Assembly: GCA_964544865.1 (NCBI GenBank)
Contig: CAZJDV010000028.1
Span: forward strand, 1 to 25,851
DNA length: 25,851 nt
Reading direction: 5' to 3'
DNA from: CAZJDV01 sp964544865
GTDB taxonomy: Bacteria; Chloroflexota; Dehalococcoidia; Lucifugimonadales; CAJWER01
Position numbers and translations under genes: made by a program
In this document: piece by piece, positions 6,410-14,137 of the stretch
Layout: each line of letters begins with the position of its first letter
Position numbering within the stretch: position 1 is the stretch's first letter
The notes under the pieces: generated by a model
Told to the model about the DNA's origin: nothing
Database searches by the model: none
Seen by the model: only the letters and a program-made list of their open reading frames with translations

Positions 6410-7162
6410 CTACTCCACCACCACCGGGTACGTGAGGACGCCGATCTCCTCGATCTCGATCTCTACGACGTCGCCCTGTTTCAGATCGACCTGAGTCCCG
6501 CCGGTGCCCGTGTAGATTATGTCGCCCGGCTCCAGTGTCACCGACTGGCTGATGTAGCTGATACAGGCCGCCGTATCGAATATCAGGTCGGAGGTCTTGC
6601 ACTCCTGAACCTGCTCGCCGTTCACCCTGGCCCTTAGGGTCAGCTTCGAGGGGTCCAGCCCCGTTACGATGTACGGCCCAATGGGTGAGAACGTGTCGCT
6701 GGCCTTCGCCCTCCAAAACGTGGGGTCGCTTCTCTGCCAGTCGCGGGCGCTGACGTCGTTGCCGCAGGTGTAGCCGAGGACGTAGTCGAGGGCATCGGCC
6801 TCGGACACATTCCGACAAGGCTTGCCGATGACCGCCACGAGTTCCGCCTCCTCCTGGACACTGCCGGCACGCCCAGGGACGACGATGGTCTCGCCGGGCC
6901 CGATGATCGAGTTGGGTGTCTTGATGTAGACCTGTGGGAAGGCGGGTGGCTCCGCTCCGCCGAGATGGTCTGAATAGTTGCCGCCCATGAAGTAAATCTT
7001 TGACGGTGTGCAAGGGGCCACGAGCCTGACCTCGGAGAGCGCGTGGGCATGGTCGGTCACCTCGTGCTCATCGAACGGCGATGCCGTCAATTGCCGGACC
7101 GCCCCGCCCTCGACGACACCGTATGCTGTTTCTCCATGGACTTCATATCTGGCGAACTTCAT
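6410..7162 (-). CDS. Fumarylacetoacetate hydrolase-family protein
   Basis: This 250-aa enzyme of the FAH/HpcE superfamily cleaves C-C bonds or decarboxylates/hydrates 2-oxo acids using a divalent metal. Family marks are KIYFMGGNYSDH (55-66), the metal ligands E105 and E107 (EEAELVAVIG) and D136 (YTCGNDVSARDWQ, 131-143), then K153 and SPIGPYIVTG. The usual GTPxGVG near the C-terminus is GTGGTQ here (219-224), so the substrate pocket differs. The N-terminal 50 residues match the short leading domain of bacterial members. The Shine-Dalgarno is excellent: AAGGAGG at 7169-7175 (complement), 6 nt from the ATG. It is transcribed divergently from glutamate dehydrogenase. Likely role is catabolism of aromatic or sugar-acid intermediates; the exact substrate is unknown. 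The 147 nt downstream (6263-6409) show nothing further. Confidence 0.9.
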   Translation of the reverse strand: MKFARYEVHGETAYGVVEGGAVRQLTASPFDEHEVTDHAHALSEVRLVAPCTPSKIYFMGGNYSDHLGGAEPPAFPQVYIKTPNSIIGPGETIVVPGRAGSVQEEAELVAVIGKPCRNVSEADALDYVLGYTCGNDVSARDWQRSDPTFWRAKASDTFSPIGPYIVTGLDPSKLTLRARVNGEQVQECKTSDLIFDTAACISYISQSVTLEPGDIIYTGTGGTQVDLKQGDVVEIEIEEIGVLTYPVVVE

Positions 7163-7365
7163 TTTTTTCCTCCTTGGCAGTGCGCCGGTTGGAGCACCAA
7201 CGGGCCGATCGTCGCAAGTCTACAACGCGAGTCGCACGCGGTCAACCCGCTGCCGCCAGCCAGGGCACGGGCGGCCGGAGAGTCTCGTCGAACGCCTGCG
7301 GCATCAAAGCACAATGCGGCAGCACGACGAGGCGACCTCGATAATCCAAGCCTTACCGCGTTGGA

Positions 7366-7440
7366 TGTATAATTTAGTTGCATCTGAGGGTTCTGCAGAT
7401 GGCCTCGTCAATATGCAGAAACCACAGGACCTACTGGAGG
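7366..7440 (+). promoter_or_regulatory. Promoter and RBS of glutamate dehydrogenase
   Basis: A perfect TATAAT at 7368-7373 lies 74 nt before the start codon. No good -35 is seen at 16-18 nt. The Shine-Dalgarno GGAGG (7436-7440) is 7 nt from the ATG at 7448, which rules out the out-of-frame ATG at 7444. The rest of the divergent gap (7176-7365) shows no other clear signal. Confidence 0.55.
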
Positions 7441-7447
7441 TCGATGA

Positions 7448-8698
7448 ATGACCGCAGCCGCCGAAATGAGCGCGTTCGACGAAGTCAATATGTATTTCGA
7501 CCACGCCGCCGACCGTCTCAAGCTGGATGACGGAATACGGTCGCTGTTGCGCCGGCCCTGGCGCGAGCTAACCGTGAGCGTGCCGGTAAGGATGGACGAC
7601 GAGCGTATCGAGGTCTTTAGCGGCTACCGCGTGCAGCACAACGGCGCTCGAGGGCCGTACAAGGGAGGAGTGCGCTACCATCCCGAGGCCGACCATGACG
7701 AGGTGAGGGCGCTGGCATCTCTCATGACGTGGAAGACGGCGCTGGTGAACATTCCTTTCGGCGGGGCTAAAGGCGGTGTCCAGTGCGACCCTCACGACAT
7801 GAGTCGGAACGAGCTGAACAGACTCACACGGCGATACACCATCAACATCGAGCACATGCTTGGCGTCAATCGCGATATCCCCGCCCCTGACATGGGCACC
7901 AACTCCCAGACGATGGCCTGGATGATGGACGCATACAGCCAGATTCATGGATACACGCCGGGGATCGTGACCGGCAAACCGGTCGAGTTCGGAGGCTCGG
8001 TGGGCCGTGAGTCGGCCACCGGGCGAGGCGTCCTGTACACGATATTAAGCCTCGCGAAGGACATCGGCGTCGACCCTGCCGGCGCGCGAGTTGTGGTCCA
8101 GGGGTTCGGCAACGTCGGGATGTGGTCCGCCAAGCTCCTCAACGAAATGGGCTGCAAGGTCATCGGACTGAGCGAGGCCCACGGAGGGGTCTACCATGAG
8201 GGCGGCATCGACGTTATAGCCGCCTCAGCCTACAAGCGGGAGCGGGGCACGGTCGTTGGGATGCCGGGCGTTGACCCAATCACCAATGAGGAGCTCCTGG
8301 AGCTGGAGTGCGATTTCCTGGTGCCCGCCGCGATCAACGGCGTCATACATCGGGGCAATGCTCCGAAGATCAGGGCCAATGTGATCGTCGAGGCCGCCAA
8401 CCACGCGATCACGCCGGAGGCCGACCAAATTCTGAACGACCGCAATATCCCCGTCTTGCCGGATATCCTCGTCAATGCGGGCGGCGTCATCGTGTCTTAC
8501 TTCGAGTGGACCCAGAACCTTTACCAGTCTAAGTGGGACGAGGGTCGCGTTAACGACGAGCTGGACAAGACCATGACTAGGGCGTATGACGAGATAAAGG
8601 CGATGGTGGAGCGCGACGAGATCACCTACCGGGAGGCGGCATTCGCCATCGGGGTCAGCCGGGTGGCGCACGTGGCCGAGCTCAGGGGCTTCGTTTAG
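7448..8698 (+). CDS. gdhA: Glutamate dehydrogenase (Glu/Leu/Phe/Val dehydrogenase family)
   Basis: This 416-aa hexameric-type enzyme interconverts glutamate and 2-oxoglutarate plus ammonium, linking nitrogen and carbon metabolism in the cytoplasm. The N-terminal dimerisation and substrate domain carries K72 (GPYKGGVRYHP), K96 (MTWKTAL) and the catalytic lysine K108 (GGAKGGV), with D148 (PAPDMGT) nearby. The Rossmann domain begins at about 205 with GFGNVG (219-224). Length fits the 410-420-aa NAD-type class. An acidic residue after the second strand (IGLSE, near 245) favours NAD over NADP by inference. GGV in the substrate pocket fits glutamate rather than branched-chain amino acids, but the specificity call is not absolute. 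It stands alone, facing the FAH-family gene divergently and followed by a repeat-bearing gap. Confidence 0.92.
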   Translation: MTAAAEMSAFDEVNMYFDHAADRLKLDDGIRSLLRRPWRELTVSVPVRMDDERIEVFSGYRVQHNGARGPYKGGVRYHPEADHDEVRALASLMTWKTALVNIPFGGAKGGVQCDPHDMSRNELNRLTRRYTINIEHMLGVNRDIPAPDMGTNSQTMAWMMDAYSQIHGYTPGIVTGKPVEFGGSVGRESATGRGVLYTILSLAKDIGVDPAGARVVVQGFGNVGMWSAKLLNEMGCKVIGLSEAHGGVYHEGGIDVIAASAYKRERGTVVGMPGVDPITNEELLELECDFLVPAAINGVIHRGNAPKIRANVIVEAANHAITPEADQILNDRNIPVLPDILVNAGGVIVSYFEWTQNLYQSKWDEGRVNDELDKTMTRAYDEIKAMVERDEITYREAAFAIGVSRVAHVAELRGFV

Positions 8699-8801
8699 GT
8701 TCGTATCAGGCGGGCCGCCGCCTACCACTCTCCCTTGCCAAACTGGCCGGGGTGTGCAAATCGCGTCTGAAGGTATGACGCAGCCTTCCCGCCTGGGCAC
8801 C

Positions 8802-8908
8802 GTCATTCTGAGCAGAGCGAAGCGTCTGGGGTGGTGCGGGGTCTTCACGCGCCTGAAAACAAACACCCCGCGCCCCAGATTCTTCCTCGCTCCGCTCGTC
8901 AAAATGAC
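8802..8908. repeat. Large imperfect inverted repeat (GTCATTCTGAG type)
   Basis: The left arm, from GTCATTCTGAGCAGAGCGAA at 8802 to about 8841, pairs with the right arm (about 8864-8908, ending CGTCAAAATGAC). Both arms contain a CTGGGG...GGGG core. The element lies in the 438-nt gdhA-coaX gap, encodes nothing, and resembles dispersed intergenic repeats. The neighbouring sequence (8699-8800, 8909-9050) holds no visible gene. Confidence 0.75.
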
Positions 8909-9050
8909 ATCGCTGGGGTTGGAACATGGGCGATACATACTCCAGTTAGCCGCTGGTGATGGAGAGTGAGACGCCCTCAACCGAGCGCCTTTGTTCAAAC
9001 GGTCGAATGGCTGTGCGTCCGCAGTATGGCGTGGCCTCTTTCTGCACCGG

Positions 9051-9059
9051 TGGTATAAT
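9051..9059 (+). promoter_or_regulatory. Extended -10 promoter of coaX
   Basis: TGGTATAAT (9051-9059) is a full extended -10 with no obvious -35. A start near 9066 gives a leader of about 70 nt containing two hairpins: 9068-9074 with 9084-9090 (GCGGTCG/CGACCGC), and CCGAA (about 9097-9101) with TTCGG (about 9111-9115). Confidence 0.6.
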
Positions 9060-9136
9060 GTTGCCGCGCGGTCGGTCCGATTTCGACCGCAGAGGTCCGA
9101 ATCTCCTTGGTTCGGCCCCTGGCTGGAGCGTGAGAG

Positions 9137-9919
9137 TTGCTTTTGACGCTGGACATAGGCAACACGAACATCACATTCGGCGTCTTCGACGAGACCGACG
9201 GAGGGCCGGACTACGCGCCCAAGGCCACGTGGCGCATCGCCACGGATCGTGACCGCCTGGCAGACGAGTACGGCCTGCTGCTGAACAACCTTCTGTCCGT
9301 GAAGGGCATCTCCACGGGGATGGTGGAGGCGGCGACGCTGTGCAGCGTGGTGCCGCCCCTCACACCGGCCTTCGTCGAGCTTTGCAGGGACTACTTCGGC
9401 GTTGAGCCGATGGTCGTAGGCGCGGGCGTCAAGACGGGGATCAAGGTCATATACGACAACCCGCGGGACGTCGGCGCGGACCGCATCGCGGACGCGGTGG
9501 CGGCGCTCAAGCTATACGGAGGGCCGGTCATAATCGTGGACTTTGGGACGGCTACGGTTTTCGATGCCGTGTCCGCCGAATTCGAGTACATTGGCGGGGC
9601 CATCGCGCCAGGCCTTTCGGTCGCGGCGGACGCCCTGTTCCACAACACGTCGCAGCTTCGGCGAGTCGAGCTGCTACGCCCCTCCACCGCAATCGGGCGG
9701 AACACGGTTCACGCGATGCAATCCGGACTGGTGCTCGGTTACTCCGAGATGGTCAGGGGCATGGTCGCCAGGTTCGACCGGGAGATGGGCGGCGGGTGCA
9801 AGGTGCTGGCTACCGGAGGCCTGGCCGGCCTCATCGCGAGCGAGACGAAGATCTTCGATGCAGTCGTGCCCAACTTGACCCTCGCCGGCCTGAGAATCAT
9901 CCACGAGTTGAATACATGA
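9137..9919 (+). CDS. coaX: Type III pantothenate kinase
   Basis: This 260-aa ASKHA-fold kinase phosphorylates pantothenate, the first step of coenzyme A synthesis. Motifs in order: phosphate-1 loop with the catalytic Asp in TLDIGNTNITFG (about 4-15), GADRIADAVAA (about 112-122), phosphate-2 VDFGTATVFDAV (about 134-145), GGAIAPGL, and adenosine-loop ATGGLAGLIA (about 225-234). Length matches CoaX (about 255). The start is TTG at 9137, with GGAG at 9125-9128 placed 8 nt upstream. A second TTG at 9143 would sit 14 nt away, and no ATG is available. Type III kinases use K+ or NH4+ and resist CoA feedback (family knowledge). The next gene is coaBC, so two CoA steps are adjacent, separated only by an inverted repeat. 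Confidence 0.92.
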   Translation: MLLTLDIGNTNITFGVFDETDGGPDYAPKATWRIATDRDRLADEYGLLLNNLLSVKGISTGMVEAATLCSVVPPLTPAFVELCRDYFGVEPMVVGAGVKTGIKVIYDNPRDVGADRIADAVAALKLYGGPVIIVDFGTATVFDAVSAEFEYIGGAIAPGLSVAADALFHNTSQLRRVELLRPSTAIGRNTVHAMQSGLVLGYSEMVRGMVARFDREMGGGCKVLATGGLAGLIASETKIFDAVVPNLTLAGLRIIHELNT

Positions 9920-9929
9920 AACGGCTTAC

Positions 9930-10001
9930 TCACCGCAGAGCACGCGGAGATCGCTGAGATAGGAGATTCTAAGAGCAGATTCTCAGCGGACTCCGCGGTG
10001 A
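9930..10001. repeat. Inverted repeat between coaX and coaBC
   Basis: TCACCGCAGAGCACGCGGAG (from 9930), continuing to CGCTGAGA (9959), is mirrored by TCTCAGCGGACTCCGCGGTG (9981-10000). The right arm is shorter because of a small indel. It resembles dispersed repeats of the ACCGCAGAG type and could also form a strong mRNA hairpin between the two CoA genes. Confidence 0.7.
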
Positions 10002-10053
10002 ACGATTCCAAGGCATCGGCCTTTACCGATTGAGAAAGGAAGGGACCTTCAGG

Positions 10054-11268
10054 ATGCCAAACCCTCTCGAAAATAAGTCGGTGGTGTTGGGTGTCAGCGG
10101 CAGCATAGCCGCCTACAAGGCCGCGGACCTGGCCAGCAAGCTGACACAGGCCGGTGCCCTGGTGGACGTGGTCATGACCGCCAGCTCGGTCAAATTCATA
10201 GCTCCACTCACGTTCCAGAGCATCACGCACCGGCCCGCGGTCACAGATATTTTCGACCCGAAGTCCGCGATGGGCATCGACCACGTCGAGATCGCCGAGC
10301 GGGCTGACGTGGTCGTGGTGGCGCCCGCCACAGCCAACTCAATCGCCAAGCTGGCCTGGGGACTCGCGGACGACGCCGTCAGCACCACGGTGCTGGCGAC
10401 CCGGGCGCCGGTGATCGTGTGTCCCGCCATGGACGGGAACATGTACGATAACCCCGCGACCCAGGAGAATCTCGACAGGCTGAGGTCCAGGGGCATCACC
10501 GTCGCGGGCCCCGGCCGGGGGCGCCTGGCCTCAGGGCTGAGCGGGATGGGGCGCCTGCTGGAGACGCCGGAGATCCTCGGGCACGTGCGCCTGGTGTTGG
10601 GACGGGACGGCGACCTGGCCGGCTGCAATATCCTCGTGAGCGCCGGTGGCACGCAGGAAGCAATAGATCCAGTTAGGTACATCTCGAACCGCTCTTCTGG
10701 CAAGATGGGGTACGCTATCGCCGAAGCGGCCCGGGACCGGGGCGCACGCGCCGTTATCGTCTCAGCGCCCAACGCATTGCCCGACCCGGTCGACGTCAAG
10801 GTCGTCAAGGTCAGCACCGCACTTGAGATGCGCGACGCCATCGCGGTGGAGGTGGAAGACGCAGACGCGCTGATAATGGCGGCGGCCGTTGCCGACTGGC
10901 GACCTGTAGAGGTTGCCGACCACAAGATGAAGAAAGGCGCCGCCACGACCATGACCCTGGAGCTCAAAGTGACGCCGGATATACTATCCTCGGTAGGTGG
11001 AGACGGCTTAGTGAAGGTAGGATTCGCGGCGGAGAGTGGGGACCTGGAGACCAACGCCAGGGCCAAACTCCGTAGCAAGGAGCTTCACCTGATCGCGGCC
11101 AACGACATCACCGCCGAGGGCAGCGGGTTCGGCGGCGACACGAATCGTGCCGTTCTCTTCGACCGGGACGGCGGACGCGAGGACCTGGGCCTGCTGCCCA
11201 AGTACAATGCCGGCGACAAGATCCTGGACCGCGTGGCCGCGCTGCTGGAGAAACGAAAGCTCCGCTAG
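10054..11268 (+). CDS. coaBC: Bifunctional PPC synthetase/decarboxylase
   Basis: This 404-aa protein couples cysteine to 4'-phosphopantothenate (CoaB) and decarboxylates the product to phosphopantetheine (CoaC, FMN-dependent). The N-terminal flavoprotein domain (about 8-180) has GVSGSIAAYKA (13-23), the catalytic His in IDHVEIAERAD (H77) and PAMDGNMYDN (124-133). The C-terminal CoaB domain (about 190-400) has VSAGGTQEAIDPVRYISNRS (195-214), AAVADWRP and VGFAAES. The ATG at 10054 is preferred over an in-frame TTG at 10030 because AAGGAAGGG (10036-10044) lies 9 nt upstream. The usual PxMN motif reads PAMD, and the clamp cysteine of many homologues is replaced (LASGLSGMGR, Ser160). Related phyla vary here too. 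Otherwise it is complete and follows coaX. Confidence 0.92.
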   Translation: MPNPLENKSVVLGVSGSIAAYKAADLASKLTQAGALVDVVMTASSVKFIAPLTFQSITHRPAVTDIFDPKSAMGIDHVEIAERADVVVVAPATANSIAKLAWGLADDAVSTTVLATRAPVIVCPAMDGNMYDNPATQENLDRLRSRGITVAGPGRGRLASGLSGMGRLLETPEILGHVRLVLGRDGDLAGCNILVSAGGTQEAIDPVRYISNRSSGKMGYAIAEAARDRGARAVIVSAPNALPDPVDVKVVKVSTALEMRDAIAVEVEDADALIMAAAVADWRPVEVADHKMKKGAATTMTLELKVTPDILSSVGGDGLVKVGFAAESGDLETNARAKLRSKELHLIAANDITAEGSGFGGDTNRAVLFDRDGGREDLGLLPKYNAGDKILDRVAALLEKRKLR

Positions 11269-11282
11269 TTCCGAGCCAATCG

Positions 11283-11302
11283 AGCGAAACGCGCGTTTCG
11301 CT
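11283..11302. terminator. Hairpin between coaBC and TPR gene
   Basis: AGCGAAAC (11283-11290), loop GCGC, then GTTTCGCT (11295-11302): a perfect 8-bp stem 15 nt after the coaBC stop and 11 nt before the convergent stop. It is symmetric and could serve both strands. A clear U-tract is lacking. Confidence 0.5.
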
Positions 11303-11312
11303 ATGGCCGAGC

Positions 11313-12887
11313 CTACTCCCCCAACTGTCTCAACGCGGCCTCGATGTCACCGGCGAGGCGGTCCGGATCGTAACCGAGCTCAATCGCCTTGTCCATGTCC
11401 TGCTGCGCCTCCTCGTCGCTTCCGAGGGCCTTATGGGCTATGGCGCGATTGACGAACCCCAGGGGATGAAATGGATTGAGCCTGACGGCGGCGTCGTGGT
11501 CCTTGAGAGCCCTCTCGTAGTCTCCGAGGACCATGTATGCGATTCCGCGGTTGGCGAAGATCCTGCCATCGACCGGGTCCAGTTTTATCGCGACGTCGTA
11601 GTCCTCGATGGCGCGTTCGGGCTGTCCGGACCTCGCTAGGGCGATGCCCCGGTCCGTGAAACCTCTGGCGTTTTCCGGGTCCAGTTCGACGGCCTTGTCA
11701 TAGTCCTCGATGGCGCTCTCCAGGCTCCCTAATCTGTCGTACGAGGCGCCGCGCTCGATGTACAGCTCCGCGATTTCGGGAGCGAGCTCTATGGACCTAT
11801 CGTAGCTCTCGACCGCCTTCAGCAGGTCGGCGTGCGTCCCAAGGCGGAAATATGCCGTGCCCCTCTTGAAATGGGCCCGGGGATCGCTTGGTTCGATCTC
11901 GATGGCCTTGTCGTAGTCCTTGATCGCCCTTTCGTACTCCAGCAACTCCGCATATGCGACGCCCCGGTCGACGTGGACCCTTGCAACATCGGGGACGATC
12001 TCCAGCGCCTTGTCGTAGTCGTTGACGGCCCTCTGATACTCTTGGGTCTTGAACAGGGCCGCGGCACGGTCGACGTAGTTCTTGGCGTTCTCGGGATCCA
12101 GGTTGATAGCGTCGCCAAACGCCGTCACGGACTGCCGGAGCAGCCCCCGCTCTGTATAGGTGTCGCCCCTGCTAATGAGGAAGTCTGTGTTGTCGGGGTC
12201 GAGCCGGGCAGCCTCCTCCAGATGCCTGTAGGCTACCTCGAAACTACCGAGCTTGCTATAGGCCGCGCCCCGATTGAAGAAGGCGACCGCGTCTTCAGGG
12301 TCGAGATGAATGGCCTCGGCGAAGTCGCGAAGCGCATCGCGAAGCAGGCCGATCTCGCCCTGAGCCGCGCCACGATTCGTGAAGACCTTGCCCTGGGTGT
12401 CGTCGAGACCGATCGATACGTCGTAGTCCTTGACCGCGCGCTCGTAGTCCCTGAGCTTCGCGTAGGCGTTGCCTCTGTTGTTGAACAATCCGGCATCGTC
12501 GGGCTGGAGGTCGATGGCCGCGTCGTACTGCCTGATGGCGTATCTGTACTCGCCGAGGCTGATGTGCGCGTTGCCAATGGCGATATGCACGTCGGCGGTC
12601 TCGCCCTCAAGCTCACCGGCCCTCTCCAGGTCCTCGATTGACCGCCTGTACATACCAAGATCACTGTAGGTAGCCGCCCGATCAAAGTAGTAGGCCGCCT
12701 CCTTCACGTCGATGCCGATGGCTAGGTCGAACTCCGCGAGGGCCTCCTCTGCGAGCCCCTCGTCGAGAAGGTTAAGAGCCGCGCCATGGTGTTCCTCCGC
12801 CACCCTCCGGTCCTCGTCGCTGAGACCCCCGCAGGCGACGAGCAGAAACGATGCGGCGGCGAGCAGGGCCAGGACCGAACCGCGCAT
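11313..12887 (-). CDS. TPR-repeat lipoprotein
   Basis: This protein of about 524 aa consists almost wholly of tetratricopeptide repeats. From the ATG at 12887 it begins MRGSVLALLAAASFLLVACG, a compact lipoprotein signal with lipobox LVAC and lipidated Cys19. An in-frame ATG at 12929 would add 14 residues but has no good ribosome site, whereas GAGAG lies about 9 nt before the chosen start. About 14 consecutive 34-residue units follow, with the pattern A-x-x-DYDKAIELDP-x-x-A-x-x-xxRG-xA-Y. They form a superhelical scaffold anchored outside the cytoplasmic membrane. No catalytic domain is present. The partner is unknown; such proteins usually scaffold complexes. It is convergent with coaBC. The 121 nt upstream separate it from the broken surface-protein gene, with no obvious operon link. 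Confidence 0.88.
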   Translation of the reverse strand: MRGSVLALLAAASFLLVACGGLSDEDRRVAEEHHGAALNLLDEGLAEEALAEFDLAIGIDVKEAAYYFDRAATYSDLGMYRRSIEDLERAGELEGETADVHIAIGNAHISLGEYRYAIRQYDAAIDLQPDDAGLFNNRGNAYAKLRDYERAVKDYDVSIGLDDTQGKVFTNRGAAQGEIGLLRDALRDFAEAIHLDPEDAVAFFNRGAAYSKLGSFEVAYRHLEEAARLDPDNTDFLISRGDTYTERGLLRQSVTAFGDAINLDPENAKNYVDRAAALFKTQEYQRAVNDYDKALEIVPDVARVHVDRGVAYAELLEYERAIKDYDKAIEIEPSDPRAHFKRGTAYFRLGTHADLLKAVESYDRSIELAPEIAELYIERGASYDRLGSLESAIEDYDKAVELDPENARGFTDRGIALARSGQPERAIEDYDVAIKLDPVDGRIFANRGIAYMVLGDYERALKDHDAAVRLNPFHPLGFVNRAIAHKALGSDEEAQQDMDKAIELGYDPDRLAGDIEAALRQLGE

Positions 12888-13008
12888 GCCGGCTATCTCT
12901 CGGATAAATTGGCGGGTTGGTGGATTCATCTAAACAACAGATCCCGGTTGGTGTTGGCGGCGCGGGCAACGACGCCCAGGCCTTCATAGACTCTACGTAG
13001 GGTTCAGG

Positions 13009-13813
13009 CTATCCAGACCCATCACCCGCTAAATCGCCGCGAGTGACGGCCGCCCTCGCAACATCATTGTGCCGCCCCACGTCATTGTCGTCAATATCCG
13101 CAGGCGTGCGGGCAAGCCCGATTCGTGCCTGGAAATTCGGCTCCACGATGCAGACCGCAGGCGAAGCCGAGGGCTCAGTCCGGAGCGATTGCCCGTGAAG
13201 CAGCACCTCGCCCAGCGGCCGGGGCCGGGGAGGCCGCTTTTGCGCCCTCTCGCGTCGGGCCAGCCTGCGTCCGCTCCATCCAAAGAGCGCGACCAGCAGA
13301 AACGCCATCACGATCAGGCCCCATTCGGACAATGACTGGACAGAGGCGCCGGTGACGAGCTCGAAGGCGCCGATATCGCTCACGGCGGCCTGGGGCCGGG
13401 TTGTGCCGAATGGTCACGCCCGATATGGACACGGTGCCGCCGGTGACATTGATAACACGCGTAGAAGCTGTCCCCGACGTTGTAGCAGCCTCGATAATGG
13501 TAGTGTCCGCGCCCGTCAGCGTCAAAATAGAACTGATGGTCAGTTCAGCACCGAGGGTCAGAGTGTAGGTGCCGGCCGGCAGGGAGATCGTGTCATCGCC
13601 CACGGGTGCGTTGGCCTCCTCTATGGCAGCCCTGAGGCTACACGGACCTCCAGAGGTGACGCAAGAACCGTCTCCAGGGATGGCGTCCGCCGCGTCGATC
13701 GTGCTGTTCACCACGAAGGTCGCGGCTTCGGCCGTGCCCGAAAATAACGCAAGCAGCGACAGGACAGCAATCCACAGCATGATATTGCTGTAGAAGACTT
13801 TCTTGATCCACAA
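13009..13813 (-). pseudogene. Broken CSLREA-domain surface protein with IPTL-CTERM-like tail
   Basis: Two reading frames make one damaged gene. The first frame (TTG at 13813, Shine-Dalgarno GGAAGG 7 nt upstream) gives a signal peptide (about 1-30, cut after TAEA), a CSLREA-type domain (CSLRAAIEEAN, 58-68) and the first beta-helix turns up to SGVTIRHN (131-138). The other frame, from about 13400 down, gives TTRPQAAVSDIGAFEL, the usual end of such proteins. SLSEWGLIVMAFLLVALFGW and a basic RRLARRER segment follow, matching an IPTL-CTERM sorting signal. The several-hundred-residue helix normally between them is missing and the frame changes. An unusual tail of about 80 residues runs on to 13009. 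Either a true internal deletion or an assembly collapse explains it. Confidence 0.75.
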
Positions 13814-14064
13814 GATACAACCTTCCGGTGAGTTTTGCGCGCTTATGCCATGCTACAAGGCCAATTGGCTGGACTGAGCCGCTGTCGGATGGTACAAGAC
13901 GACAGACACAACGTCAACACGCCCTGCGGGCGGGAACGCCGCCCTCTCGGGATGCAGACGAGCGGCCCAGGAGAGGCGAGGGCGTCCGAACCTGAGCAGA
14001 AGACCCGGCGTCGGACCGATTCTTGCTCACTTCATTCGGGCCAGCAAAGTGCCAGGCCTGTCCG

Positions 14065-14093
14065 TTGACGGAATTCGTCACTACCCTTAGAAT
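14065..14093 (+). promoter_or_regulatory. Promoter of valS
   Basis: TTGACG (14065-14070), 17-nt spacer, TAGAAT (14088-14093): near-consensus sigma70. A start near 14100 leaves a leader of about 38 nt with a 6-bp hairpin, GTCGCG (14105-14110), TACG loop, CGCGAC (14115-14120). This is too short for a T-box. GAGGA (14123-14127) is the ribosome site. Sequence 13827-14064 shows no other feature. Confidence 0.75.
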
Positions 14094-14137
14094 ACGGGGA
14101 TTACGTCGCGTACGCGCGACCCGAGGACACCACAGCC

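Noticed and set aside
5910..6637. Small plus-strand frames at 5910-6191 and 6242-6637
   Set aside because: The first is antisense to the structured RNA region; the second runs antisense into the FAH gene. Neither has protein-like composition or a ribosome site.
11832..12641. 269-codon plus-strand frame inside the TPR gene
   Set aside because: Mirror of the repetitive TPR codons; the minus strand shows clear TPR periodicity and a lipoprotein signal.
13814..14137. T-box or other riboswitch ahead of valS
   Set aside because: The promoter at 14065-14093 leaves only about 38 nt of leader, and no T-box sequence or terminator is present.
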